Source: Candidatus Segetimicrobium genomatis (GTDB lineage Bacteria > Sysuimicrobiota > Sysuimicrobiia > Sysuimicrobiales > Segetimicrobiaceae). From it: 27,242 bases of DNA. Positions 8,942 through 16,822 of the stretch are shown here, one piece after another. The stretch lies in the NCBI GenBank assembly GCA_005883865.1, contig VBAO01000001.1, forward strand, positions 1-27,242. Reading direction: 5' to 3'. Every line of letters begins with the position of its first letter. The first letter of the stretch is position 1. Below the pieces are notes generated by a model that worked only from the letters and a program-made list of their open reading frames with translations, was not told the origin of the DNA and did no database searches. Both the position numbers and the translations under genes were made by a program.

Positions 8942-9915
8942 GACACGTCTACGTCACGGGCGCTCGGCAAAGGAAGACACCCGAGGAAGAGTGGACGCTC
9001 TACGAGAGGGCGCTGCTCATTCGGGTCGACACGCAGACCAGTACCTCTGAGCCGTGCGTCGATTACGTCAGCCCGGCGGCCGCCTCGGTCGCCGGCCGCG
9101 CTTCCTATCTCTTCAAGTCTGGCACGATCAAGGGTCAGCGGTTGTACGTGTGTACGTCGACGGAAGTACTGATCTACGAGGTTCCGGGCTTCCGGCGGCT
9201 CGGCTACATTTCCTTGCCCTGCTTCAACGATCTCCACCACGTCTGTCCGTCACGGGATGGAACCGTGTTCGTCGTCAATACCGGCCTCGACATGGTCGTG
9301 GAAGTCTCGGCGGAGGGACGAGTGCTCCGCGAGTGGAGCGTCGTCGGCGAAGACCCCTGGGAACGTTTCTCCCGAGCGATCGACTATCGGAAGGTGCCGA
9401 CCACCAAGCCGCACAAATCCCATCCCAACTTCGTGTTTGAGCTCGGCGCCGACCTGTGGGTGACGCGCGCGATGCAGGGGGACGCGGTGTGTCTGACACG
9501 TCCAGACCGGCGGATCTGGATCGGCCCCGAGCTTGTCCATGACGGCCATCTCCATGGCGACCGGATCTACTTCACGACCGTGGATGGCACCCTCGTCATC
9601 GTAGGTCGGGACTCGCTGCGAATCGAGGAGGTCATCGACCTGAAGATGGTCGACAACACAGCGAAAGCGCTGCTCGGCTGGTGTCGAGGGGTCTTGGTGC
9701 TTGACGACCGACGGGTCTGGGTCTCCTTCACCCGCGTTCGCAAGACGACCTTCAAAGAGAACATCAAGTGGGTCAAACGCGTTCGCGGAGAGGTCGAAAA
9801 GCCGACCCACATGGCGCTGTACGACATCCACGCCAAGAAGATTCTCAACGAAATCAACTTAGAGAAGCACGGGCTCAATGTGGTCTTCAGCGTGCTGCCG
9901 GCCGTGAGCCCGTGA
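8938..9915 (+). CDS. Uncharacterised beta-propeller-like protein coupled to cysD
   Basis: I do not recognise a named family. The 325 residues consist of repeated four-strand-like blocks with VFVVNTG, LWVTRAM, IYFTTVDG and VWVSFTR strands, in the style of NHL/SMP-30/arylsulfotransferase propellers. There is no signal peptide or membrane segment, so it should be cytoplasmic. Histidines cluster at the ends of strands: H100-H101 (LHH), H159 and H162 (PHKSHPN), and H201, H204 and H206 (HDGHLHGD), as if lining the propeller's central pore. The start is an ATGA overlap with asnB, and the end overlaps the alternative GTG start of cysD, so it belongs to the sulfate-activation module. Possible roles are a scaffold, a sulfotransferase-like enzyme or a sugar-binding regulator; all are inference. 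Confidence 0.7.
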   Translation: MRHVYVTGARQRKTPEEEWTLYERALLIRVDTQTSTSEPCVDYVSPAAASVAGRASYLFKSGTIKGQRLYVCTSTEVLIYEVPGFRRLGYISLPCFNDLHHVCPSRDGTVFVVNTGLDMVVEVSAEGRVLREWSVVGEDPWERFSRAIDYRKVPTTKPHKSHPNFVFELGADLWVTRAMQGDAVCLTRPDRRIWIGPELVHDGHLHGDRIYFTTVDGTLVIVGRDSLRIEEVIDLKMVDNTAKALLGWCRGVLVLDDRRVWVSFTRVRKTTFKENIKWVKRVRGEVEKPTHMALYDIHAKKILNEINLEKHGLNVVFSVLPAVSP

Positions 9916-9920
9916 AGGAG
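9915..9920 (+). promoter_or_regulatory. Ribosome binding site placing the cysD start at TTG 9930
   Basis: AAGGAG, a near-consensus Shine-Dalgarno sequence, lies 9 nt before TTG 9930. It falls directly after the GTG at 9912, so it cannot serve that start. Confidence 0.55.
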
Positions 9921-9929
9921 ATACGTCGC

Positions 9930-10730
9930 TTGGACCATCTCGACGAGCTCGAATCCCAGAGCCTCTACATTCTCCGTGAGGCCCGCGCCAAGATTCCCCG
10001 CCTGGCCATGCTGTGGTCAATGGGGAAAGACTCGACCGTTCTCCTCTGGCTGACGCGGAAGGCCTTTTTCGGTCACATTCCCTATCCGCTGATTCACATC
10101 GACACGAGCTACAAGATCCCCGAGATGATCCAGTATCGCGACCGCCTCGCGCGTGAGCTCGGTTTTCAGTTGATCATCGGACAGAACACCCGCGCGCTGG
10201 CCGACGGCATGAATCACACGCGCGGCCGGCTGGTCTGCTGCACCGCGCTCAAGACGGAGGCCCTGCAGCAGGTCATCGAGCAACACCAGTTCACGGCCAT
10301 CATCGTCGGCATCCGACGCGACGAGGAGGGCTCGCGGGCCAAGGAGCGTGTCTTCAGTCAACGGAGCCGGAAGGCTGAGTGGGATATCGTCGACCAGCCG
10401 CCCGAGTTCTGGGATCAGTACCGGACGGACTTTCCGCCTGGCGAACACGTCCGCGTGCATCCGCTTCTGCACTGGACCGAGCTCGATGTCTGGCGCTACA
10501 TCGAGCGTGAGCAGATCCCCGTCATCGATCTCTACTTCGCTCGCGAGGGACGCCGCTACCGCAGTCTTGGATGCGCGCCCTGCACCGCCTCATGCGTGTC
10601 CGAGGCCCGGTCCGTGCCCGACATCGTCGCCGAGCTGCTCACCACGAGCACCAGCGAACGGTCGGGCCGTGCGCAGGATCAAGAGCACGTGCACGCGATG
10701 GAAAAGCTGCGAGTGAAAGGATACATGTGA
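9930..10730 (+). CDS. cysD: Sulfate adenylyltransferase small subunit (ATP sulfurylase, PP-loop)
   Basis: CysD, with the GTPase CysN, adenylates sulfate to adenosine 5'-phosphosulfate (APS) in the cytoplasm. The PP-loop SMGKDS is at residues 30-35. The family's HIDTSYKIPEM, GIRRDEEGSRAKER, HPLLHWTELDVWRYIE and TSTSERSGRAQDQ segments are all present, and the end EKLRVKGYM is typical. At 266 residues it is the shorter type (E. coli about 302). The TTG start at 9930 is chosen because AAGGAG precedes it by 9 nt and the protein then begins DHLDELESQSLYILREA, the usual CysD N-terminus; GTG 9912 would add 6 residues. Near residues 210-226 there is a three-Cys segment LGCAPCTASC, where E. coli has LGCWPLTGAV. 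Its stop overlaps the next ATG by one base. NodP of rhizobia is the analogous protein in sulfated Nod factor synthesis. Confidence 0.93.
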   Translation: MDHLDELESQSLYILREARAKIPRLAMLWSMGKDSTVLLWLTRKAFFGHIPYPLIHIDTSYKIPEMIQYRDRLARELGFQLIIGQNTRALADGMNHTRGRLVCCTALKTEALQQVIEQHQFTAIIVGIRRDEEGSRAKERVFSQRSRKAEWDIVDQPPEFWDQYRTDFPPGEHVRVHPLLHWTELDVWRYIEREQIPVIDLYFAREGRRYRSLGCAPCTASCVSEARSVPDIVAELLTTSTSERSGRAQDQEHVHAMEKLRVKGYM

Positions 10731-13171
10731 TGCCAGGGCTCGCGTTCGTGGTGGTGGGGCACGTCGATCACGGCAAGTCCACGCTCGTCGGGCGGTTGCT
10801 GGCGGACACCGGGTCCCTCCAACCGGGCCGTATCGAAAAGGCCCGACGCATCTGTGAGGAGCGACGCCGGCCATTCGAGTACGCCTTCCTCCTGGACGCC
10901 CTCGAGGAAGAGCAACTCCAGGGCGTCACCATCGATATGACGGAGGCGCGGTTCCATTGGCGAGATCGCGACTACCTCGTCATCGACGCACCCGGCCATC
11001 AAGAATTTGTCAGGAACATGATCACGGGTGCGGCGCACGCCGATGCGGCGCTTCTGCTGGTGGATGCGAAGGAGGGTGTACAGGAGCAATCGTGCCGTCA
11101 TGCCTATCTCCTCAGCTTCCTGGGCATCAAGCACGTCGCTGTCGTGGTCAGTAAGATGGACCTCGTCGATTGGTCCCAGACGGCCTTCAATCGACTCGTC
11201 GATGACTACGCGCCAGTCCTGGCGAGACTCAAGCTTCATCCACTCGGGTTCATCCCCGTCTCCGCCAAAGAGGGCGACAACCTGATCAGCCGCTCGGCGT
11301 GCTCGCCCTGGTATCAAGGGCCGTCGGTCGTTGAAGTCTTGGGAGCCTTCCCCCGTGGGGCGGAGGGCGCCGCCGGGCCGGTACGAATTCCGGTCCAGGA
11401 CGTGTACAAGTTCGACGAGCGTCGCATTATCGTTGGCCGACTCGAAAGCGGCCGGCTGCAGCTCAATGACGAGGTCCAGGTGTGGCCGTCCGGACAACGG
11501 GCTCGCGTGAGTTCCTGCGAAGGCTGGCCCGGGACGGCAGCGACGCCGAGCGTCCTTGAAACACGACAGCCGGTCGGGCTCGTGCTCGATCGCCCGCTCT
11601 TCATCCAGCGCGGCGATGTCCTGGCCGACCCGGGAAGTCCCCCGCAGGTCTCCAGCCTGGTTGCCGCGAACGTCTTCTGGCTCGGGCGGACGCCGCTGGT
11701 CTTGGGTCACGAATACAAACTCAAGCTCACGACGGCGGAGCGGACGGTCGACGTGTTCAGCATCGCGCGGGTGATGGATGTGGCGTCCATGCACGTCGAG
11801 CACGGACGGTCGCAGATTCGCCAGCACGAGGCCGGCGAGGTCGTCTTCCGCGCGACGCGGCCGCTCGTGTTCGACCCGGCGGCCGACGTTCCCAACACCG
11901 GCCGCTTTGTGATCCTCGACGGTTATGAGGTCGTGGGCGGGGGGATCATTCTGGAAGCGGAAGAGGTGTATCGGCGGTCCTACCGCGACGGCCTGCCGAA
12001 GAGCATAGGCATCTCTCCCATCCAGGCCGAGGTGACAAGCGCTCATCGTGTCGTCGCGTATGGCCACAAGAGTCACGTCATCTGGCTGACGGGGGTGCCC
12101 GGTGTCGGCAAGAGCACACTGGCCCGCTATCTGGAAGGGGAGCTGTTCCAGCGCCAGGTGAAGACGTTTGTTCTCGATGGAGAGAACCTCCGCTTTGGAC
12201 TGAGCGCGGATCTCGGTTTCACGGACGCGGACCGCTCGGAGCAGGCACGTCGCGCCGGTGAGGTCGCGCGGTTGTTCCAGCTCGCGGGCTTGGTCGTGAT
12301 CGTGGCTCTGGTCAGTCCGTTCGGCGCGGACCGGCAGTATGCACGGACGCTGGTCGGTGACGAGAACTTCACGCTGATCCACCTTGATGCACCGCTGACG
12401 ATCCTCCGCGAACGTGATCCGCACGGCCTCTATTCGCGGGTCGCGGGCGGCGCCAACCTTGCCGTGCCGGGCCTCAATTCGCCGTACGAGGCCCCCCTCA
12501 CGCCGACCCTGCACATCGACACGGGCGGCGAGTCCGTCGAACGCGCGGGGGCTCGCATTCTCGAGCTGGTGCTGCCGAAACTCGCCGGGATCCCTGCGCC
12601 CTCGGCGGCATCGAGTCGGGCGCCGGAGCGGGGTTTTTGCGTATGGTTGACGGGCCTCAGCGGGGCGGGCAAATCGACGATCGCCGAGGTCGTGCGGGCG
12701 CGTCTCACGGCGCGAGGGCGCGAAGTGACGCTCCTCGACGGCGATGTCGTCCGCACCCACCTGTCGCAGGGGCTCGGCTTCAGTCGGGCGGACCGCGACA
12801 CGAACGTCCGACGGATCGCCTTCGTCGCCGCTGAAGTCGTCCGCCACGGCGGAATCGCAGTCTGCGCGGTCGTCAGCCCCTACGAAGCGACCCGCGAGGA
12901 GTGCCGGAGCATGATCGGGACGGATCGGTTTGTCTTGGTCCACGTGAGCACCCCCCTGGCCGTCTGCGAGCAACGCGATCCGAAGGGGATGTACGCGCGC
13001 GCGCGGCGGGGCGAGATCCGCGACTTCACGGGGATCGACGACCCCTATGAGCCGCCCGCGGCGCCCGACCTCGTGCTGACGACGACCGATTCCACGCCCG
13101 ACGCCAACGTCCAGATGACGCTCGCGTATCTCGAGCGCCGGGGCCTGCTCTCCCCATCCCGTGAATCATAA
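10730..13171 (+). CDS. cysNC: CysN GTPase fused to two tandem APS kinase domains (CysN-CysC-CysC)
   Basis: About 813 residues. The start is ATG 10730, in a TGATG overlap with cysD. Residues 1 to about 430 are the CysN GTPase that drives sulfate adenylation: G1 GHVDHGKST (10-18), QGVTIDM, DAPGHQEF, SKMD and SAKEGDN, followed by beta-barrel domains. An APS kinase domain follows from about 445 (P-loop GVPGVGKST near 455-463), as in ordinary CysNC/NodQ, making PAPS from APS. A second APS kinase domain then follows from about 632 (P-loop GLSGAGKST near 641-649). Domain 2 keeps DGDVVRTHL, NVRRI, VVSPY, KGMYARARRGEI and FTGIDDPYE. Domain 1 has diverged: DGEN for DGDN, HGLY for KGLY, and VPGLNSPYE in place of FTGID. 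Normal CysNC proteins end after one kinase. Domain 2 resembles the kinase part of Sat/CysC bifunctional proteins. The last 11 nt overlap the flippase gene. Confidence 0.93.
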   Translation: MPGLAFVVVGHVDHGKSTLVGRLLADTGSLQPGRIEKARRICEERRRPFEYAFLLDALEEEQLQGVTIDMTEARFHWRDRDYLVIDAPGHQEFVRNMITGAAHADAALLLVDAKEGVQEQSCRHAYLLSFLGIKHVAVVVSKMDLVDWSQTAFNRLVDDYAPVLARLKLHPLGFIPVSAKEGDNLISRSACSPWYQGPSVVEVLGAFPRGAEGAAGPVRIPVQDVYKFDERRIIVGRLESGRLQLNDEVQVWPSGQRARVSSCEGWPGTAATPSVLETRQPVGLVLDRPLFIQRGDVLADPGSPPQVSSLVAANVFWLGRTPLVLGHEYKLKLTTAERTVDVFSIARVMDVASMHVEHGRSQIRQHEAGEVVFRATRPLVFDPAADVPNTGRFVILDGYEVVGGGIILEAEEVYRRSYRDGLPKSIGISPIQAEVTSAHRVVAYGHKSHVIWLTGVPGVGKSTLARYLEGELFQRQVKTFVLDGENLRFGLSADLGFTDADRSEQARRAGEVARLFQLAGLVVIVALVSPFGADRQYARTLVGDENFTLIHLDAPLTILRERDPHGLYSRVAGGANLAVPGLNSPYEAPLTPTLHIDTGGESVERAGARILELVLPKLAGIPAPSAASSRAPERGFCVWLTGLSGAGKSTIAEVVRARLTARGREVTLLDGDVVRTHLSQGLGFSRADRDTNVRRIAFVAAEVVRHGGIAVCAVVSPYEATREECRSMIGTDRFVLVHVSTPLAVCEQRDPKGMYARARRGEIRDFTGIDDPYEPPAAPDLVLTTTDSTPDANVQMTLAYLERRGLLSPSRES

Positions 13172-14687
13172 GGCCCTCGTCCTCAGAAACGTCGGCTCCA
13201 ACTGGGTGGGGCTCGGCGTGACCGTCGCGGTCGGATTTTTCCTATCGCCCTTCATCCTGCACACACTCGGCAACGATGCCTTTGGACTCTGGGTCCTGGT
13301 CTTTTCGATCACCGGCTATTACGGGCTCTTCGACCTGGGCATTCGCTCGTCGATCATCAAGTACGTCGCGAAGTACGCGGCGATCCGTGACTACGACGGG
13401 CTCGCCCGGCTGGTCAATACGAGCCTCTGTAGCTACGGCGGCGTGGCGGCCGTTCTGCTCGTCGTCACCGGCGTCGGTGCCTGGTACGTCGATTCGATCT
13501 TTCGCGTCCCGCCCGCGTTTCTCCAGACGGCACGGCTGTTGTTCGTGATGGTGGGCGCGGCACTCGCCCTTGGCTTTCCGATGAGCGTCTTCAAGGGCGT
13601 GCTCCAGGGGCTCCAGGAGTTTCACTGGCTGAACCTGACGCAGATCGTCTGCGACCTACTGCGGGCGCTCTTGATCGTGATCGCGCTGAGCCACGGGCGG
13701 GGGCTGTTGACCGTCGCGCTCATCACGGTCGCGCTGCCACTCCTCGCCTCGTGTGTGCACGTGCTGATCGTTCGGCGGCGCATCCCCATTTCGTTCGGCC
13801 TACACTACGTTCACCGGGCGTCCTTCCACCAAATGATCAGTTACGGCGCGGTCACCTTCATGATCATGGTGGCCGACCAGCTGCGGTTCGCCTCCGACGC
13901 CATCGTGATCGGGATCTTTCTCTCGGTGTCGGCGGTCACCTACTTTTCGATCGCGGCGAAGCTCGTCGACTACGCGAATAACGTGGTGGACAGCATGGCC
14001 GAAACCTTCCTGCCCCTGTCGAGCCGGTTCGACGCGACCGGCGACCTGAGCCGGATGCGCCGGCTCTTCATCGACGGCAACCGGGCATGCGCGATCGTGC
14101 TCTTTCCGATCTGCGCCATGCTCATCGTTCGAGGCCGGTCCATCATCGACGTCTGGGTCGGTCCTGAATACGAGTCGAGTTACGTGATCCTGGTTCTCCT
14201 GATCGTGTCGAGGACCGCGTATCGGGCCCAAGGGGCGTCCAACCGGATCCTGTTCGGCATGGCCCGCCACAAGCCTTTGGGCCTCGCCGTCCTCGCGGAA
14301 GGTGCCGCCAACCTCGTGCTCAGTATCCTCCTGGTCCGCCATTTCGGCATCGTGGGGGTCGCCCTCGGGACGGCGATCCCGCTGCTGTGTCTGAGCCTAT
14401 TCTTTCTGCCGTACTATCCCTGTCGCCTTCTCGGGGTCCGGTTGCGTGACTTCGTGCGCCACGCCTACGTGCCCGCCCTCGCCCTCTGCGTGCCGCTGGT
14501 CGCGGCGCTGCTCGTGATGGAGCGCCTCTTCGACGCTCGGACCTACCTCGAGCTCGGAGCGCAGTTGCTGGCGGCGGGCACGGTCTACGGCGCGGGCGTG
14601 GTGTGGTTCCTCGCGCTCAAGCAGCCGATCCACATGACGTTGAAGCGGCAGTTCACGAATCTGGTCCAGCAGGCCTTGAGTCGTTGA
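13161..14687 (+). CDS. Wzx-like oligosaccharide flippase (MOP/PST superfamily)
   Basis: 508 residues with about 12-14 hydrophobic segments. The N-terminal pattern, LRNVGSNWVGLGVTVAVGFFLSPFILHTLGNDAFGLWVLVFSI split by short loops, is typical of polysaccharide transporters of the MOP superfamily, which move undecaprenyl-linked repeat units across the inner membrane. Other family-like features are the DLGIRSSIIKYVAKYAA helix and the SYGAVTFMIMVADQLRFASDAIVIGIF segment of the second half. The start is GTG 13161, 11 nt inside the CysNCC gene, which indicates translational coupling of sulfate activation to export. With PAPS made in the cytosol, sulfation would be expected before flipping (inference). 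A stop followed by a 28-nt gap precedes the next gene. Confidence 0.88.
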   Translation: MNHKALVLRNVGSNWVGLGVTVAVGFFLSPFILHTLGNDAFGLWVLVFSITGYYGLFDLGIRSSIIKYVAKYAAIRDYDGLARLVNTSLCSYGGVAAVLLVVTGVGAWYVDSIFRVPPAFLQTARLLFVMVGAALALGFPMSVFKGVLQGLQEFHWLNLTQIVCDLLRALLIVIALSHGRGLLTVALITVALPLLASCVHVLIVRRRIPISFGLHYVHRASFHQMISYGAVTFMIMVADQLRFASDAIVIGIFLSVSAVTYFSIAAKLVDYANNVVDSMAETFLPLSSRFDATGDLSRMRRLFIDGNRACAIVLFPICAMLIVRGRSIIDVWVGPEYESSYVILVLLIVSRTAYRAQGASNRILFGMARHKPLGLAVLAEGAANLVLSILLVRHFGIVGVALGTAIPLLCLSLFFLPYYPCRLLGVRLRDFVRHAYVPALALCVPLVAALLVMERLFDARTYLELGAQLLAAGTVYGAGVVWFLALKQPIHMTLKRQFTNLVQQALSR

Positions 14688-14715
14688 CCGGGGCCCGGGT
14701 CGGACTCGCGTAGAC

Positions 14716-15579
14716 ATGACTGAAGAGCTGAGCGTCCTCGTGCTCATCACGCTGGCGGCCGCCGTCGTCAACGGCGCCCTCGGGCATGGCTTCTCCTCTA
14801 TTACCGTTCCCGTCGCGTTGCTCTTCTATACGAGCCGGATCCTGAATCCGGCGCTCGTCCTTCTGGAAGTCTGCATCAACACCGCCATCGTGCTGATGAG
14901 CCGATCGTCCCTGCCCGGGGTCGGTAAACGTGTCGTCCCGATCGTGCTCGGCCTGGTTCCCGGGATTGTGCTGGGCTCGCTGCTGCTGCCCAGGATCAAC
15001 GCCGAGTGGCTGAAACTCTTCGTCTATGCCCTTCTCCTGCCACTGATCCTGTTGCAGGCCGGCGGAATCCGGAAACCCGTCAGGCTGACGCCGACGGTCG
15101 GGGCGCCGTTCGGAACGAGCCTCGGAATTCTCTATTCGCTGACGACCATCTCTGGCCCACCGCTCGCCCTGCTGTTCAACGGCCAGGGACTCGCGAAACG
15201 CGACTTTCGAGCGGCGATCGGACTGATTCGCGTCGCCGAGTCGACGCTGACGGCCATCGCCTACTATCACCTCGGACTCTATACGGCGCCCAGCCTCCAG
15301 GTTCTGGCCTGGATCGCGCCGAGCGTGGCGGTCGGTCTGCCCATCGGCGCGCTGCTGATCCAGCGCCTCGATGCCGAAGTGTTCCGGAGACTCTGCATGA
15401 GCTTCGACGCCTGGATCGTCGGATTCGGTCTCTCGAAGGTTCTCGTGACCCTCGGTTTAGTCCTCAGCCCCTGGGCCTATCTTGTCTGGACTCTCGTGGT
15501 GATCCTCGATCTGGCCCTGCTCACCGCGTTCTTTGGCGGGCGCCGCCTCGCGCCCTCATTGAGCCCAATTCAAGAATAG
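14716..15579 (+). CDS. TauE/SafE (TSUP) family permease, possible sulfite/sulfate transporter
   Basis: 287 residues with about eight hydrophobic segments in two similar halves, as in the TauE/SafE family (PF01925, formerly DUF81). NGALGHGFSSITVPVAL in the first half and TTISGPPLALLFNGQGLAKRDFRA in the second are the family's repeated signature. Characterised members export sulfite or sulfoacetate or are associated with sulfate uptake. Its place directly after CysD, CysNCC and the flippase suggests that it handles a sulfur oxyanion for the sulfation pathway, either bringing in sulfate or disposing of sulfite; direction and substrate are inference. The start is ATG 14716, although there is no strong ribosome binding site in front of it. 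The stop directly abuts the ATG of the following glycosyltransferase. Confidence 0.85.
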   Translation: MTEELSVLVLITLAAAVVNGALGHGFSSITVPVALLFYTSRILNPALVLLEVCINTAIVLMSRSSLPGVGKRVVPIVLGLVPGIVLGSLLLPRINAEWLKLFVYALLLPLILLQAGGIRKPVRLTPTVGAPFGTSLGILYSLTTISGPPLALLFNGQGLAKRDFRAAIGLIRVAESTLTAIAYYHLGLYTAPSLQVLAWIAPSVAVGLPIGALLIQRLDAEVFRRLCMSFDAWIVGFGLSKVLVTLGLVLSPWAYLVWTLVVILDLALLTAFFGGRRLAPSLSPIQE

Positions 15580-16773
15580 ATGGGGACCGACGTCTCGCTC
15601 CAGGCCGATCCAGGCGTCGCCGGGCCAGCGACCGGCTGGCTCCCGCGCGATGCCGCGTGGAGTGACTCGCGCCCGGCGATTCTGCTCATGGGCGACTCCC
15701 TCGACCGCGGCGGGACGGAGGGGCAGTTTGTCGAGATCGCGACCAGGCTGGACCGATCGAAGTGGAACGTGCACGTGAGCTGCCTCCGCGCCGAAGGGCC
15801 GTTGCGCGCGCGGCTCGAGCAGGCCGGCGTTCGAGCGTGGAGTTGCGGGCGAGGTTCCCTCAAATCCCCCTCGGTCCTGGCGGCCATCTGGGAGCTTGCC
15901 CGCTCCCTGCGCCGGTCGAGAATCCGCCTCGTCCATTCCTTTGATTTCTATAGCAATATCTTGGGCGTTCTCGCGGCGCGCCTTGCCAGGGTTCCGGCCG
16001 TCATCGCGAGCCAGCGGGACCTTGGTGATCTGCGACGGTGGCCGGATCGCCGAGTGCACTCCATCATGCTCCGACTGGCCGACCGTGTCCTCGTCAACTC
16101 CCAAGCCGTGGCCGACCGGCTGACCGCCCACCGGGCGCTCGCGCGACGTATCGTTCTGGTTCCCAACGGGGTGGACCTCGTCCGATTCTCGCCTCCGGCG
16201 GGCCCAACGGGGGGCCGCTCGGGGGGCGTCACGGTCGGGACCTTGGCGAACCTGCGCGCGGAGAAAGGACTCGCGGACTTTGTGGAAGCCGCGGCCCTCG
16301 TCCGTGAGCGGTGCCCGGACGTGCGCTTCGTGGTCTGGGGCGAGGGACCTCAGCGACCGCATCTCGAGCGGTTGGTCGCCGAGCGTGGCGTCGGCGGCGC
16401 CGTGGAGCTGCGGGGTTCGACGGCTGAACCCGAGGTTGAGCTGCGCAAGCTCGATATCTTCGTGCTCCCCTCGCTCAGCGAGGCGTGCTCCAACGGGTTG
16501 CTCGAAGCGATGGCGACCGGGCTTCCGGTCGTGACGACGAACGTCGGCGGGAACGCCTCGCTCGTGGAGGACGAGGTCACCGGGCTGCTGGTGCCGCCCG
16601 GCGACTCGCGGTCGATCGCCGAAGCGATTGTCAGACTGATCCAGAGGCCTGCGTTTGCGGCGGAGCTCGCGGCGCGCGGACGGGATCGGCTCCAGGCGAC
16701 GTTCGGCATGGACCGCATGGTCGCTCGTGTCGAGGCCCTCTATGACGGGACGCTCGCCGGCAGTGGCGGCTGA
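15580..16773 (+). CDS. GT4-family glycosyltransferase
   Basis: 397 residues with a GT-B fold of family GT4. The N-terminal domain shows ILLMGDSLDRGGTEGQFVEIATRL, with the glycine-rich loop for the acceptor side, and LVHSFDFYSNILGVLAARL. The C-terminal donor domain shows VGTLANLRAEKGLADFVEAA, VVWGEGP, and the EX7E-type element SEACSNGLLEA (E301 and E309), which contacts the nucleotide-sugar. The last helical part ends LYDGTL. It probably adds one sugar to the lipid-linked repeat unit at the cytoplasmic face; donor and linkage are unknown. ATG 15580 follows the preceding stop without a gap. It leaves an extra N-terminal segment of about 30 residues before the first strand, so a later start is possible. 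Confidence 0.87.
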   Translation: MGTDVSLQADPGVAGPATGWLPRDAAWSDSRPAILLMGDSLDRGGTEGQFVEIATRLDRSKWNVHVSCLRAEGPLRARLEQAGVRAWSCGRGSLKSPSVLAAIWELARSLRRSRIRLVHSFDFYSNILGVLAARLARVPAVIASQRDLGDLRRWPDRRVHSIMLRLADRVLVNSQAVADRLTAHRALARRIVLVPNGVDLVRFSPPAGPTGGRSGGVTVGTLANLRAEKGLADFVEAAALVRERCPDVRFVVWGEGPQRPHLERLVAERGVGGAVELRGSTAEPEVELRKLDIFVLPSLSEACSNGLLEAMATGLPVVTTNVGGNASLVEDEVTGLLVPPGDSRSIAEAIVRLIQRPAFAAELAARGRDRLQATFGMDRMVARVEALYDGTLAGSGG

Positions 16774-16822
16774 CGCCACCCGGGCTCGCCGACGGCGTGA
16801 TCGTCGCGGCCCGCGGAGCGGG

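Noticed and set aside
10679..12973. Antisense open frame of 764 residues opposite CysNCC
   Set aside because: It is a shadow of a high-GC coding sequence: the opposite strand encodes a clear CysN/APS kinase protein, and the antisense product is Arg/Asp/His-rich with no family motif.
14684..14700. GC-rich near-palindrome after the flippase gene as a terminator
   Set aside because: The stem is imperfect with a very small loop, no T-run follows, and the next gene starts within 30 nt.
15556..16779. Antisense open frame of 407 residues opposite the GT4 gene
   Set aside because: The sense strand has full GT4 motifs; the antisense product lacks any.
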